Of a stretch of DNA of 64,000 nt, positions 8,893 through 16,310 are shown piece by piece. Origin of the DNA: Amycolatopsis pittospori (GTDB lineage Bacteria > Actinomycetota > Actinomycetes > Mycobacteriales > Pseudonocardiaceae); assembly GCF_013870525.1 (NCBI RefSeq), contig NZ_JACBXD010000036.1, forward strand, positions 1 through 64,000, given 5' to 3'. Under the pieces are notes generated by a model. It made no database searches, was not told where the DNA came from, and worked only from the letters and a program-made list of their open reading frames with translations. Each line of letters starts with the position of its first letter. Positions within the stretch are counted from its first letter, which is position 1. Position numbers and translations under genes: made by a program.

Positions 8893-9996
8893 CTAGGGAA
8901 GACGGGGATCGATGACGGCTTTGAGCTCGCCGAGCCGGGACATGGACTCGACGCTCTTCGAGGCTTCGGAAAGCCCGACGGGCGCGCTGAACAATTCGTC
9001 CCAGGGCATCCGGTCCGCGAAAGTGCGGAAGAAGTCCACCGAGTTGTGGTAGTCGGCGATGTCGCCGTTGAGCGACCCGACGATCGTGAGTTCTTTGCCC
9101 ATCACGGTGCCGAGCGCGACGGGGGAGGGCATGGGGCCGGTGGAACCGACGATCGCGACCGTGCCGCGCTGGGCGGCGAAGGCGACGGCCTCCTCGCCGA
9201 TGGTGGGACCGCCGGCGAAGTCGAAGACATGGTCGGCGCCCCGGCCGCCGGTGAGTTCCTTGACCCGCTCGATGCGTTCCTCGGCGGTGCCGTCGACCGG
9301 GATCGTCGCTGTCGCACCGAAACGTCCGGCGGTCTCGAGCCGGTCGGCGGGCCCGCCGATGGTGATGACGTCGCCCGCTCCGGTGATCCGCGCGACGGCG
9401 GTGGCGAACACGCCGAGCGCGCCCGCGCCCTGGACCACGACCGTCCCACCCGGACGGATGCCGCCGGCTCGGGAAACCGCCCGCAGCACCGTCTTTCCCG
9501 CGCAACCCGACATCGACGCCCAGGTGTCCTTGACGTCGCCGGGCAGCACGAGCTTGGCCGCGCCGGGCGTCACGTAGCAATACCGGACGAGACCGCCGGT
9601 GGCATAGGGGAAGACGTCTGAGCGCTGGAGAAAGCCGTAGCCGCGCTTCTCACAGGCGACCGGTTCACGCAGGATCGTGCAGCCGTAACACTTTCCGCAG
9701 GTCGACTCGGACCAGCCGATGCGGTCGCCCTCGGCGATCTCGCGGCCGAGGGTGTCGGTGGTATCCGGTCCGACGGCCACCACCTCGCCGACCATTTCGT
9801 GACCCAGCACCATCGGGAGCATGCCGGGGAAGGTCATCTGGCCCGACCAGAGGTGCACGTCGGTGCCGCACAGCGTGGTGCAGGTGATCCGGACCAGCGC
9901 GGCGCCCGGTTCCGGCTCTTCGGGGAGTGGCAGTTCCCGCAGCGTGAGCGCGGACCCGTGTTCGGTGAGCACCGCGGCTTCGGTTCTGTTGACCAT
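8893..9996 (-). CDS. Zinc-dependent alcohol dehydrogenase (MDR family)
   Basis: A 367-residue medium-chain dehydrogenase. The catalytic zinc ligands appear in TLCGTDVH and LGHEMVGEV, the structural zinc cluster in STCGKCYGC plus a later cysteine (VACEKR), and the Rossmann fold in GAGALGVFA. It should interconvert an alcohol and a carbonyl with NAD(P). No ribosome site precedes the ATG: a TAGACT -10-like box ends six bases upstream, which is the layout of a leaderless mRNA. The CTAC-N4-GTAG operator overlaps this box. It is the first gene of the ADH/AKR/esterase operon and is divergent from an amidohydrolase. Confidence 0.88.
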   Translation of the reverse strand: MVNRTEAAVLTEHGSALTLRELPLPEEPEPGAALVRITCTTLCGTDVHLWSGQMTFPGMLPMVLGHEMVGEVVAVGPDTTDTLGREIAEGDRIGWSESTCGKCYGCTILREPVACEKRGYGFLQRSDVFPYATGGLVRYCYVTPGAAKLVLPGDVKDTWASMSGCAGKTVLRAVSRAGGIRPGGTVVVQGAGALGVFATAVARITGAGDVITIGGPADRLETAGRFGATATIPVDGTAEERIERVKELTGGRGADHVFDFAGGPTIGEEAVAFAAQRGTVAIVGSTGPMPSPVALGTVMGKELTIVGSLNGDIADYHNSVDFFRTFADRMPWDELFSAPVGLSEASKSVESMSRLGELKAVIDPRLP

Positions 9997-10005
9997 GTTT
10001 TTAGT

Positions 10006-10017
10006 CTACAGTCGTAG
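10006..10017. promoter_or_regulatory. CTAC-N4-GTAG operator, ADH/amidohydrolase divergent promoter
   Basis: CTAC-AGTC-GTAG lies in the 49-bp gap between two divergent genes, nine bases from the dehydrogenase start. It overlaps the leftward -10-like TAGACT (10008 to 10003) and a rightward TACAGT. It is one of five copies in the window, all in promoter regions; the TetR protein at 24455-25042 is the likely ligand (inference). Confidence 0.7.
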
Positions 10018-10045
10018 GAGAAAAAGTCCAGATCCTGGAGGAACC

Positions 10046-11425
10046 ATGCCGTCGCAACGTATTCGTCCCGCATCGCTCGTGGTTCGCGGCGGTCCCGTGA
10101 TCACCTTCGATCCGGCGGGCACCGTCGTGCGGGCGATGGCGGTGCGGGACGGCCGGATCGTCGCGCTCGGTGACGTCGCCGAGGATCACATCGGCCGGGA
10201 CACCGAGGTGATCGACCTCGCGGGCAGAACCGTCTTGCCCGGTATCAACGATTCCCATCTGCACGCGACCTGGCTCGGCGCGCGGTGGCCGGACACCCTC
10301 ATCGGCGGCGCCGGATTCGCCGGCGGGGAGGAGAAAACGGTTCGCGACAAGGAGGAACGCCGTGCCGCCATCCTGCGTGCGGGCGACCTGTGCGCGTCGC
10401 TCGGTATCACGAGTTACACCGAACCCGGGCTGGGGCCGGGCGAGACGGGCTGCTTCGGAGCCGAGGTGCTGGACGAGTACGCGGCGCTGGCCGCGGAAGG
10501 ACTCCTGCGGGCGAGGGTGACCGTGCTGCGGTTGTTCGGCCTGCTCGACGGGGCCAGTTCGCTGGCGGACTTCGAACGCGGTCTGACGACGGCCGTTCCG
10601 GACGCGGATCCCTTCTGGCTCACCGTGCCCGGCGTGAAGATCTTCGCCGACGGGATCCCGCCGATGCGGTCGGCGTGGACGCACCACTGCTACGCCGACG
10701 GTTCCCACGGCGCGCTGCTCGTCGACGGCGACGACGATCCGGGACGTGCGGGCAACCTGACCGCGATGATCGATCTGGCCCACGCCGCCGGAATGGTCGT
10801 CGCGGTGCACGCCACGGGAGATCGCAGCATCGAGGCCGCGCTCGGCTCGTTGCGTCGTGGCGACCACCTCGTGCACGGCGACCTGGTGACGACGGATCAG
10901 CTGGCCCGGATGGCGTCGGCCGGTGTCGGCCTGACGACGCAGCCCGCGATCGCGGAGGCCATGCGGGGAATGCTGTCGGAAGCCCTCGGTGCCGAAGTCG
11001 GCGCCCGCGCCTGGCCGCTGGCGGAAATGCTGGATTCGGGTGTGCCGCTGACCCTGAGCAGTGACGCGCCGGTCGTCACCCCGGATTGGCGGGTGCATGT
11101 CGCCGCGGCCGCCCGGATGCTGGGCGCGTCCGATATGGACACTGTGTTGATGGCTCGCTTGCTGCGCTGCTACACGACGGCGGCCGCCGAGCAGGACGGG
11201 GCGGCGGCGTGGAAGGGATCGCTGACCGTCGGCCGGGTCGCCGACTTCTGTGTGCTGGCCGCGAATCCGCTCGAAGTCGCGTTCGCGGACCTGCCGGACG
11301 TCGGTGTCGAACTCACCGTGTCCGGCGGCCGCGTCGTGTACTCAGGTGAGCAGTTGTCCGCCGTCGACCTGCAGGCTCACCCCGGTGAGATGGCCGGCGT
11401 CGGCGGAAGCGAGGAACAGGACTGA
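10046..11425 (+). CDS. Amidohydrolase-3 family metal-dependent hydrolase (YtcJ-like)
   Basis: A 459-residue protein with GGAGG five bases upstream of the ATG. It has the composite beta-sandwich typical of amidohydrolases (IRPASLVVRGGPV at the N-terminus; GSLTVGRVADFCVL near the end) and a TIM-barrel with the metal motif NDSHLHATW, then KIFADG, AVHATGD, VHGD and LSSDAP. The family hydrolyses C-N bonds of cyclic or linear amides. The last ~28 residues lie antisense to the 3' end of the SDR gene (84-bp convergent overlap); family members usually end near GGRVVY, so the tail may be an extension after loss of an earlier stop. Confidence 0.83.
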   Translation: MPSQRIRPASLVVRGGPVITFDPAGTVVRAMAVRDGRIVALGDVAEDHIGRDTEVIDLAGRTVLPGINDSHLHATWLGARWPDTLIGGAGFAGGEEKTVRDKEERRAAILRAGDLCASLGITSYTEPGLGPGETGCFGAEVLDEYAALAAEGLLRARVTVLRLFGLLDGASSLADFERGLTTAVPDADPFWLTVPGVKIFADGIPPMRSAWTHHCYADGSHGALLVDGDDDPGRAGNLTAMIDLAHAAGMVVAVHATGDRSIEAALGSLRRGDHLVHGDLVTTDQLARMASAGVGLTTQPAIAEAMRGMLSEALGAEVGARAWPLAEMLDSGVPLTLSSDAPVVTPDWRVHVAAAARMLGASDMDTVLMARLLRCYTTAAAEQDGAAAWKGSLTVGRVADFCVLAANPLEVAFADLPDVGVELTVSGGRVVYSGEQLSAVDLQAHPGEMAGVGGSEEQD

Positions 11426-12076
11426 CGGCACCACGTCGGCGACGGAAGCGATGGTTCCCAGCGGGATCCTCGCTTCCCACGCCGCACGGGCCGCGGTGTC
11501 CGAGGCGAATCCGGCGGTCATCGGCGTGAGCACCGGGCCGGGTGCGACGGCGTTGACCCGGATGCCGTGCGGCGCCAGTTCCAGGGCCGCCGAGCGGGTG
11601 AGGGCCTCGACGGCGGCCTTGGTGGCCTCGTAGTGGCCGAGTCCGGGGGTCGGCTGACGGGCGCCGATGGAGGTGATGTTGACGATGGCGCCCCGGGTGC
11701 CCGCTTCGAGCATATGCGCGCCGACGGCGCGGGTCATCAGGAACGTGCCGCGGAAATTGACCCGCATGCACAGATCGAAGACGCCGATGTCGAGTCCCAC
11801 CAGGGGGCCGCCACCTCCCGCGAGGCCGGCGTTGTTGACCAGGACGTCGACCGGGCCGAACCGGCCGGTGACGAGCGCCAGTGCGGCGTCGACCGATCCC
11901 GGGTCGGAGATGTCCAGTTCGACGTGCTCCGCGCCGAGTGCGCCCGCCAGGTCGTGGGCGGCGCCCGCGTCGACGTCGGCGATGACCACGCGGTCGCCCG
12001 CGGACAGGAACGCTTCGGCGACTCCGCGGCCGATGCCACTGGCGCCGCCGGTCACCACTACGAGTCTCTTGTTCAT
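11342..12076 (-). CDS. Short-chain dehydrogenase/reductase (classical SDR)
   Basis: A 244-residue NAD(P)-dependent oxidoreductase with all classical motifs: TGGASGIG, NNAG, the catalytic serine in NITSIG, YEATK and APGPV, and the C-terminal VDGGQ. There is no ribosome site. TACGAT ends exactly six bases before the ATG and lies inside a perfect CTAC-GATC-GTAG palindrome, so transcription probably starts at the initiation codon and is blocked when the operator is occupied. It is divergent from the second aldo/keto reductase. Substrate unknown; a keto or hydroxy intermediate of the same pathway is likely. Confidence 0.9.
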   Translation of the reverse strand: MNKRLVVVTGGASGIGRGVAEAFLSAGDRVVIADVDAGAAHDLAGALGAEHVELDISDPGSVDAALALVTGRFGPVDVLVNNAGLAGGGGPLVGLDIGVFDLCMRVNFRGTFLMTRAVGAHMLEAGTRGAIVNITSIGARQPTPGLGHYEATKAAVEALTRSAALELAPHGIRVNAVAPGPVLTPMTAGFASDTAARAAWEARIPLGTIASVADVVPSVLFLASADAGHLTGVSLQVDGGQLLT

Positions 12077-12077
12077 T

Positions 12078-12089
12078 CTACGATCGTAG
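12078..12089. promoter_or_regulatory. CTAC-N4-GTAG operator, SDR/AKR divergent promoter
   Basis: CTAC-GATC-GTAG is a perfect 12-bp palindrome one base from the SDR start codon. It carries the leftward -10 (TACGAT) and half of the rightward TAGACT (12087-12092). It is the most symmetrical of the five copies. Confidence 0.72.
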
Positions 12090-12127
12090 ACTAAAAAGGG
12101 TTTCTGTTGCCAGCGAAAGGAAATCTC

Positions 12128-13069
12128 GTGGACGAGAAGCAGGACGGGCTGGGCTTCGCCACGTCGGCGCTGAGCCTGGGATCATGGAACACCTGGGACC
12201 GCATGGACTTCGACGACGCCGTACGCCTGATCCGGCACGCCGTCGACGCCGGGGTCACGCTGTTCGACGTGGCCCACTACAACATGGGGCCGCATTCCGA
12301 ACAGTCGCGCACGGACCTCCTCTTCGGCGCGGCCGTCCGGGCCGCCGGGATCGCACGCGACGACTACCAGCTCTGCGGGAAACTGTGGCTCTGGGACTAC
12401 CCGAACACCGGCTTCGCCGAGCAACTCGCGACGTCGTTCGACCGGATCGGCGTCGACCGCGCCGAGGCCGTCGTGGTCGGCGACTACTTCGACCGCCCGG
12501 ACATCCCGCGGATCGTCACCGAGGTGGCCGAGCAGATCCGCCTCGGCCGGTTCGACGTCTGGGGCGTGAACAACTGGCTCGCCGCGGATCTGGATCGCGC
12601 GCTGGAGTTCGCCGAGCAGGAAGGCCTTCCGGCGCCACGTTTCGCTCAGCTGAAGTACAGCGTGGCGCGCCGGTCCATGGCCGAAGGTCCGTTCTACGGC
12701 GCGCATTTCGAGGCCGGACGGCTGACGCTGCAGGCGTCGGACATCTTCGAGGGCGGGGTGCTGCTCGGCAAGACGCCGGAGCGGAAGATCGGCGCGGACC
12801 CCGGCGGCATCCGCGAATCGATCCGGGACGCCGCGGGCGGTGTGGCCACGGTGGCGGCGGAGTTCGGGGTGAGCGCTTCACAACTGGCGATCGCGTTCTG
12901 TCTCGCCTACGCGCCGGTCGCGAACGTGCTGTTCGGGGTGAGCCGCCTTCCGCAACTGGAGGACAACCTGGGCGCCATGCGACTGGCCGCCGAGTACGGT
13001 CCGGAGGTGCGGGACGCGCTCGAAGATCTCTGGCTGGATCGCGCCGTCGCCGCCGATGGCACGCTTTGA
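12128..13069 (+). CDS. Aldo/keto reductase family protein, paralogue 2
   Basis: A 313-residue aldo/keto reductase paralogous to the gene at 7925-8884. The frame is open from a TTG at 12107, but the GTG at 12128 has AAAGGAAA at the correct distance and is preferred. Asp and Tyr (LFDVAHY) and Lys (LCGKLW) are present; the strand-4 histidine position again reads VVGDYF, so both paralogues share the unusual substitution. The nucleotide-binding end (VLFGVSRLPQLEDNL) is kept. It is driven rightwards from the operator-controlled promoter at 12078-12092 and followed by a strong palindromic terminator. Confidence 0.85.
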   Translation: MDEKQDGLGFATSALSLGSWNTWDRMDFDDAVRLIRHAVDAGVTLFDVAHYNMGPHSEQSRTDLLFGAAVRAAGIARDDYQLCGKLWLWDYPNTGFAEQLATSFDRIGVDRAEAVVVGDYFDRPDIPRIVTEVAEQIRLGRFDVWGVNNWLAADLDRALEFAEQEGLPAPRFAQLKYSVARRSMAEGPFYGAHFEAGRLTLQASDIFEGGVLLGKTPERKIGADPGGIRESIRDAAGGVATVAAEFGVSASQLAIAFCLAYAPVANVLFGVSRLPQLEDNLGAMRLAAEYGPEVRDALEDLWLDRAVAADGTL

Positions 13070-13082
13070 CCGCCCTCCCGCG

Positions 13083-13137
13083 TGCTATGAACGGCCCGTT
13101 ACTTGCAAATTTTGCAAGTAACGGGCCGTTCATAGCA
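13083..13137. terminator. Bidirectional terminator, 27-bp inverted repeat
   Basis: Two 27-bp arms (starting TGCTATGAACGG) pair perfectly around a single central base between convergent genes. The A/T-rich centre and the length are suited to a cruciform or hairpin acting on both strands. Confidence 0.7.
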
Positions 13138-13151
13138 GCGCGTGGGGGCAC

Positions 13152-13409
13152 TCAGCGGCGCGAGAGGACGCGCCTGGCGAGCCACCCGGCGTAGACGGCC
13201 AGCCCGGCCGCACCCGCCTTACGCGTCGGCCGAGCCGCGATCGCCAGCCCGATAGCGAGTTCGGTGGCGCCGTTGCGGTACGTCCAGCGCCGGGTGTCGT
13301 CGGCGAAGGCCATCCGCGTCACGGGTTCGAAGGCCGCCGGGGCGGCGAAGTGGGCGAGGCCGGTCGCGGCGATGGTGAGGCCGAGTACCTGGCCAGTGCG
13401 TGCGGACAT
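13152..13409 (-). CDS. Small DoxX-like membrane protein
   Basis: An 85-residue protein with AGGAAGGA before its ATG and two or three hydrophobic helices. The TGLAHFAAPAAFEPVT segment resembles the GxxHF..P signature of DoxX/DUF4267-type small membrane proteins, and a short basic C-terminus (RRVLSRR) follows. It is the last gene of the TetR/enoyl-CoA hydratase/diiron-oxygenase operon, 20 bases behind the oxygenase. Function unknown; association with a membrane redox step is only a guess from the neighbours. Confidence 0.7.
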   Translation of the reverse strand: MSARTGQVLGLTIAATGLAHFAAPAAFEPVTRMAFADDTRRWTYRNGATELAIGLAIAARPTRKAGAAGLAVYAGWLARRVLSRR

Positions 13410-13429
13410 GGGTTCCTTCCTGAAAGGGG

Positions 13430-14320
13430 TCAGCCGAGGACGCCGGCGCGGCGCCACAGCCTCCGGCTCGGGCCCTTGATGAGCCCGATCTCGGTGAAGT
13501 GTTCGACGGCCTTGGCGGCCCAGGCCGCCTTGGTCCGCCGCCAATGGGGGTTCGTCTTGGCGGCTTGGCGGGCTTCGCGGGGATCGAGCCCGACGGAGGT
13601 GTACGCCTTGGGGTGCAACAGTTCCGAAGTCGCGACGAACGCCATGGCGGCGATCGCCCAACGGATCAGCTCGCGGCCGACGCGGCCGTGACGGGCCCAC
13701 GCCCGCTCCAGTTCGTCCTTGGCGAAGCTGATGTGGCGTGCCTCTTCCAGGACGTGGATGCGGGAGATCATCCGGATCATCGGCTGCAGGCTGGCGTCGC
13801 GCATCATCTCGCGCTGCATCCCGTCGGCGAGTTCCTCGACGTAGATCGCGCCGGCGAACAGCAAAGCCGGACCGCAGACCGCGCCGAACACCTTGCCCGC
13901 CCGGTGCGCCGAGCGGCTGGGCCGCCGGACGACGCCACCGGTTTTCGCGATCGAGCGGGCGAACATGGTGCTGTGCCGGCATTCGTCGGCGATCTCGGTG
14001 AGCGCGTACTGGGCGTTGTGCGTCGTCGGGTCGCTGTTGTACACGTGGCGCACGAGGCCCTGCATGAGGATCAGTTCGAACCAGATGCCCGACGCCGCCG
14101 CGGCCGCGGCTTCCTGGCGGCTCAATTCGCCACGCTGGTCTTCGTCGAGGCGCTCCCACAACTCGGTCCCGTACAGGGAACACCGTTCCGGGGCCTTGCC
14201 GTAGGCGCCGTCGACCAGTGGAGCCTGCCAGTCGACATCGATGTCCGGGTCGTAGGAGTGCCGGGCGGACGAGCGCTGCAGGCGTTCGGCCACCCGCTCG
14301 CTTTCGGTGTTCGCGGTCAT
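13430..14320 (-). CDS. AurF-like diiron oxygenase
   Basis: A 296-residue, all-helical protein of the p-aminobenzoate N-oxygenase (AurF) family. Carboxylate and histidine metal ligands are recognisable in DECRHS, in the EEL helix (YVEELADG) and in EEARH, an arrangement that supports a non-haem diiron centre. AurF enzymes oxidise amines to hydroxylamines or nitro compounds, while most actinobacterial homologues are uncharacterised. The start overlaps the hydratase stop (ATGA) and has GAGGAGG upstream. Co-translation with an enoyl-CoA hydratase suggests a role in modifying a lipid or acyl substrate, which remains inference. Confidence 0.8.
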   Translation of the reverse strand: MTANTESERVAERLQRSSARHSYDPDIDVDWQAPLVDGAYGKAPERCSLYGTELWERLDEDQRGELSRQEAAAAAASGIWFELILMQGLVRHVYNSDPTTHNAQYALTEIADECRHSTMFARSIAKTGGVVRRPSRSAHRAGKVFGAVCGPALLFAGAIYVEELADGMQREMMRDASLQPMIRMISRIHVLEEARHISFAKDELERAWARHGRVGRELIRWAIAAMAFVATSELLHPKAYTSVGLDPREARQAAKTNPHWRRTKAAWAAKAVEHFTEIGLIKGPSRRLWRRAGVLG

Positions 14321-15195
14321 GACGACCTCCTCGAGTCGGATTCGGGCAGCGGTCCGCCGCCGTCGGGGATGACCTGGCCGGAATCGCGGTAGGCCACGGC
14401 CTCGTGGAAGCCGTCGCGTTCGGCGAACTCCCGGAACCAGCGGCCTTCCGGGGTGTGGCGGGTGATGCCGTCGAAGAACGTCGCGAGCGTCTGGGTGCCG
14501 GTGAGGCCCATGTTGTCGTAGGCCTGGTTGACCATCAGCTTCTGCATCACCAGCTGGTTCGTCGGCATCCCGGCCATCCGGTCGGCCAGTTCCTCGACGG
14601 CGGCGTCGAGCCGCCCGGGTTCCACCGCTTCGAGCGCGAGCCCCCACTCCGCCGCGGTGGTGCCGTCGATGGTGTCCCCGGTGAGGAGCATCCGTTTCGC
14701 GCGCTGGGCGCCGACGCGATAGACCCACATCGCGGTCGTCGGACAGCCCCACACCCGGGCGGGCGGATAACCGATACGCGCGTCGGAGGCCATGATCAGC
14801 ACGTCGCACGAGAGCGCGATGTCGCTGCCGCCCGCGACCGCGTGCCCCTGGACCTTGCAGATCGTGGGTTTCAGCGACCGCCACAGGCTGAAGAAGTCGT
14901 CGGTGTTGCGCTTCATCACCCGGTAGTCCTTGACCGGATCCCACACCGGGCCCTGGTTCCAGCGGCCCTCGGTGTCCTCCTCGGCGAACTGCTTGAGGTC
15001 GTATCCGGCGCAGAACGACCGGCCCTCGCCTCGCACCACGATCACCCGGACGGCGTCGTCCTCGTTCGCCCGCTCGACGGCCTGCCGGATCTCGCCGGGC
15101 ATGATGTCGTTGACCGCGTTGAGCCGCTCGGGGCGGTTCAACGTCAGGTAGGCCTTCCGGTCCTCGACGCGGTAGGTGAGCGTCTCAAACGTCAT
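14317..15195 (-). CDS. Enoyl-CoA hydratase/isomerase (crotonase) family protein
   Basis: A 292-residue crotonase. The fold signature is present: LTLNRPERLNAVN at the N-terminus, SFCAGYDLKQFAEE carrying the CoA-binding loop, and the oxyanion loop QGHAVAGGSDIALSCD. The length is at the long end because of a ~25-residue extension. It overlaps the upstream TetR gene by 11 bp and the downstream diiron oxygenase by 4 bp, with a GGGAGG ribosome site. Hydration of a 2-enoyl-CoA is the family default; the usual second acidic catalytic residue is not evident near GYPPARV, so another crotonase chemistry is possible. Confidence 0.82.
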   Translation of the reverse strand: MTFETLTYRVEDRKAYLTLNRPERLNAVNDIMPGEIRQAVERANEDDAVRVIVVRGEGRSFCAGYDLKQFAEEDTEGRWNQGPVWDPVKDYRVMKRNTDDFFSLWRSLKPTICKVQGHAVAGGSDIALSCDVLIMASDARIGYPPARVWGCPTTAMWVYRVGAQRAKRMLLTGDTIDGTTAAEWGLALEAVEPGRLDAAVEELADRMAGMPTNQLVMQKLMVNQAYDNMGLTGTQTLATFFDGITRHTPEGRWFREFAERDGFHEAVAYRDSGQVIPDGGGPLPESDSRRSS

Positions 15196-15784
15196 CGGTG
15201 CCTCCCAGCGCACGCAGGGTGAACGTGACCAGGTGGGGGATCGTGTCCGGCCCGCCGTCCCCGGCCAGTGGTCCGACCAGCATTTCCGCGCCGGCGCCGA
15301 CGAGCGCCGCGGCGGTCGCCTCCGCGTCCTGGGAGGGGAGGAGTCCTCTGGCGACGCCGTCGGCGATGGTCCTGGCGAAGACGTCGCGGAACGCACGGCG
15401 GAACACCAGCCGCTCGGCTTCCACCGCAGCGTCGACGGGCTCGGCCAGCAACGCGTACGCCAGCCGTGGTGCCTTCAACGCCCGACCCGCGAACGTCTCG
15501 ATCACCCTGACCACCCGCTCCCGGACGTCGCCCTGCGCCGCGGCGGCCTCGACGGCGGCCACCTCGCGCGAGACGACCTCGCGGAAGACCTCGACGACCA
15601 GATCGGCCTTGGACGGGAACTGCCGGTAGACGCTGCCGGTGCCCACGCCCGCCCGCGCCGCGACCGCGGCCATCGAGCAGCCCGCGTAACCGACCTCGGC
15701 CAGCAGCGCGATGGCGGCGGCCAGGATCTCGCCGCGCTGGAGGTCCAGCCTGGCCTGCGTCTTCGGAGTACGGCGGTACGGCAT
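15185..15784 (-). CDS. TetR-family transcriptional regulator
   Basis: A 199-residue regulator with an N-terminal TetR helix-turn-helix (ILAAAIALLAEVGYAG, AAVAARAGVGTGSVYRQFPSKADLV) and a divergent helical ligand domain. It is the first gene of the four-gene operon with the crotonase, AurF-like oxygenase and DoxX-like protein, overlapping the crotonase by 11 bp, so it probably autoregulates that unit. The promoter must lie in the A/T-richer segment 15925-16020 or just above the start. No CTAC-N4-GTAG copy is seen here, so this regulon is separate from that of the second TetR. Confidence 0.85.
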   Translation of the reverse strand: MPYRRTPKTQARLDLQRGEILAAAIALLAEVGYAGCSMAAVAARAGVGTGSVYRQFPSKADLVVEVFREVVSREVAAVEAAAAQGDVRERVVRVIETFAGRALKAPRLAYALLAEPVDAAVEAERLVFRRAFRDVFARTIADGVARGLLPSQDAEATAAALVGAGAEMLVGPLAGDGGPDTIPHLVTFTLRALGGTDDV

Positions 15785-15869
15785 GTCAAGGAGTGAAGCA
15801 CGGATTCCGCACTTCAGCAACGGGTCGGTCTTCGAGTGCGGCGGCAGCCGGAGTTCGTCGGGTCTTGGT

Positions 15870-15922
15870 GTTGCGAAAGCCACTTTCGCAACCTTCAACG
15901 TTGCGAAAGTGGCTTTCGCAAC
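15870..15922. repeat. Nested inverted repeat, twin 23-bp palindromic units
   Basis: Two 23-bp units (15870-15892 and 15900-15922) are exact reverse complements of each other, and each is itself a hairpin (GTTGCGAAAG, three bases, CTTTCGCAAC). The DNA or RNA can therefore fold as one long stem with a seven-base loop or as two short ones. The element lies upstream of the TetR gene in a 311-bp gap. Similar long perfect palindromes occur in other gaps of this window. Confidence 0.75.
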
Positions 15923-16032
15923 AGCGGTCGCGTGTAATGCGCTCGGCTGTAAAAAATCTCCTGACGTCCGCAAAAATTCCGTAAGAATACAATTGCGGTG
16001 ACTTGCGTCTCAGTGGCGAAGAAATGCGAAAA

Positions 16033-16075
16033 GCGCTGCCGGTGGCGAGCGCACCCTGCTCGCCCCCGGCAGCGC
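16033..16075 (-). terminator. Rho-independent terminator of the 30-residue peptide gene
   Basis: An 18-bp stem with one mismatch (arms 16033-16050 and 16058-16075, seven-base loop) begins 20 bp beyond the stop of the small leftward gene and is followed on that strand by TTTT. This layout supports real leftward transcription through 16096-16188. Confidence 0.75.
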
Positions 16076-16095
16076 CGGAGTCGGATACCTGCTGG

Positions 16096-16188
16096 TCAGC
16101 CGACCAGGAGGTGGACCAGGTTGCCGACCTGGTGAATGGCGAAGAACGCGATGTCGGCGGCCGCGTACACGATGTCGGAGATACCCAT
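16096..16188 (-). CDS. 30-residue hydrophobic peptide
   Basis: An ATG at 16188 opens a 30-codon frame beginning MGISDIVYAAADI and ending LVHLLVG. The peptide is hydrophobic throughout, with acidic residues only near the N-terminus and two histidines, as in small membrane or amphipathic peptides. It has no recognised family and is too short for standard gene calling. Support is contextual: GAAGGGA lies upstream, a 27-bp palindrome at 16218-16244 sits in the promoter/leader region, and a strong terminator lies directly downstream. Roles as a toxin, a membrane-protein modulator or a leader peptide are all open. Confidence 0.5.
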   Translation of the reverse strand: MGISDIVYAAADIAFFAIHQVGNLVHLLVG

Positions 16189-16217
16189 GGAGGAGTTCCC
16201 TTCGAGAGAGTGATCGA

Positions 16218-16244
16218 ACTGGTGTTACCGCGGGTAACACCAGT
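16218..16244. promoter_or_regulatory. 27-bp palindromic operator or leader hairpin
   Basis: Perfect 12-bp arms (ACTGGTGTTACC and its complement) are separated by three bases, 29 bp upstream of the small peptide's start and 66 bp upstream of the hydrolase's stop on the same strand. The symmetry and TTACC/GGTAA core resemble TetR- or MarR-type operators, but as RNA it would form a stable hairpin. Which of the two applies is unresolved. Confidence 0.5.
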
Positions 16245-16310
16245 CAGCATTCATTCGGAAGGGCCGATAAACCAGACTTGAAGATCATTTTGCCCCGACT
16301 GGGGGAGGAA

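Noticed and set aside
12107..12127. TTG start for aldo/keto reductase paralogue 2
   Set aside because: The GTG at 12128 has AAAGGAAA at a normal distance, whereas the TTG has no ribosome site; the seven extra residues have no counterpart in the paralogue.
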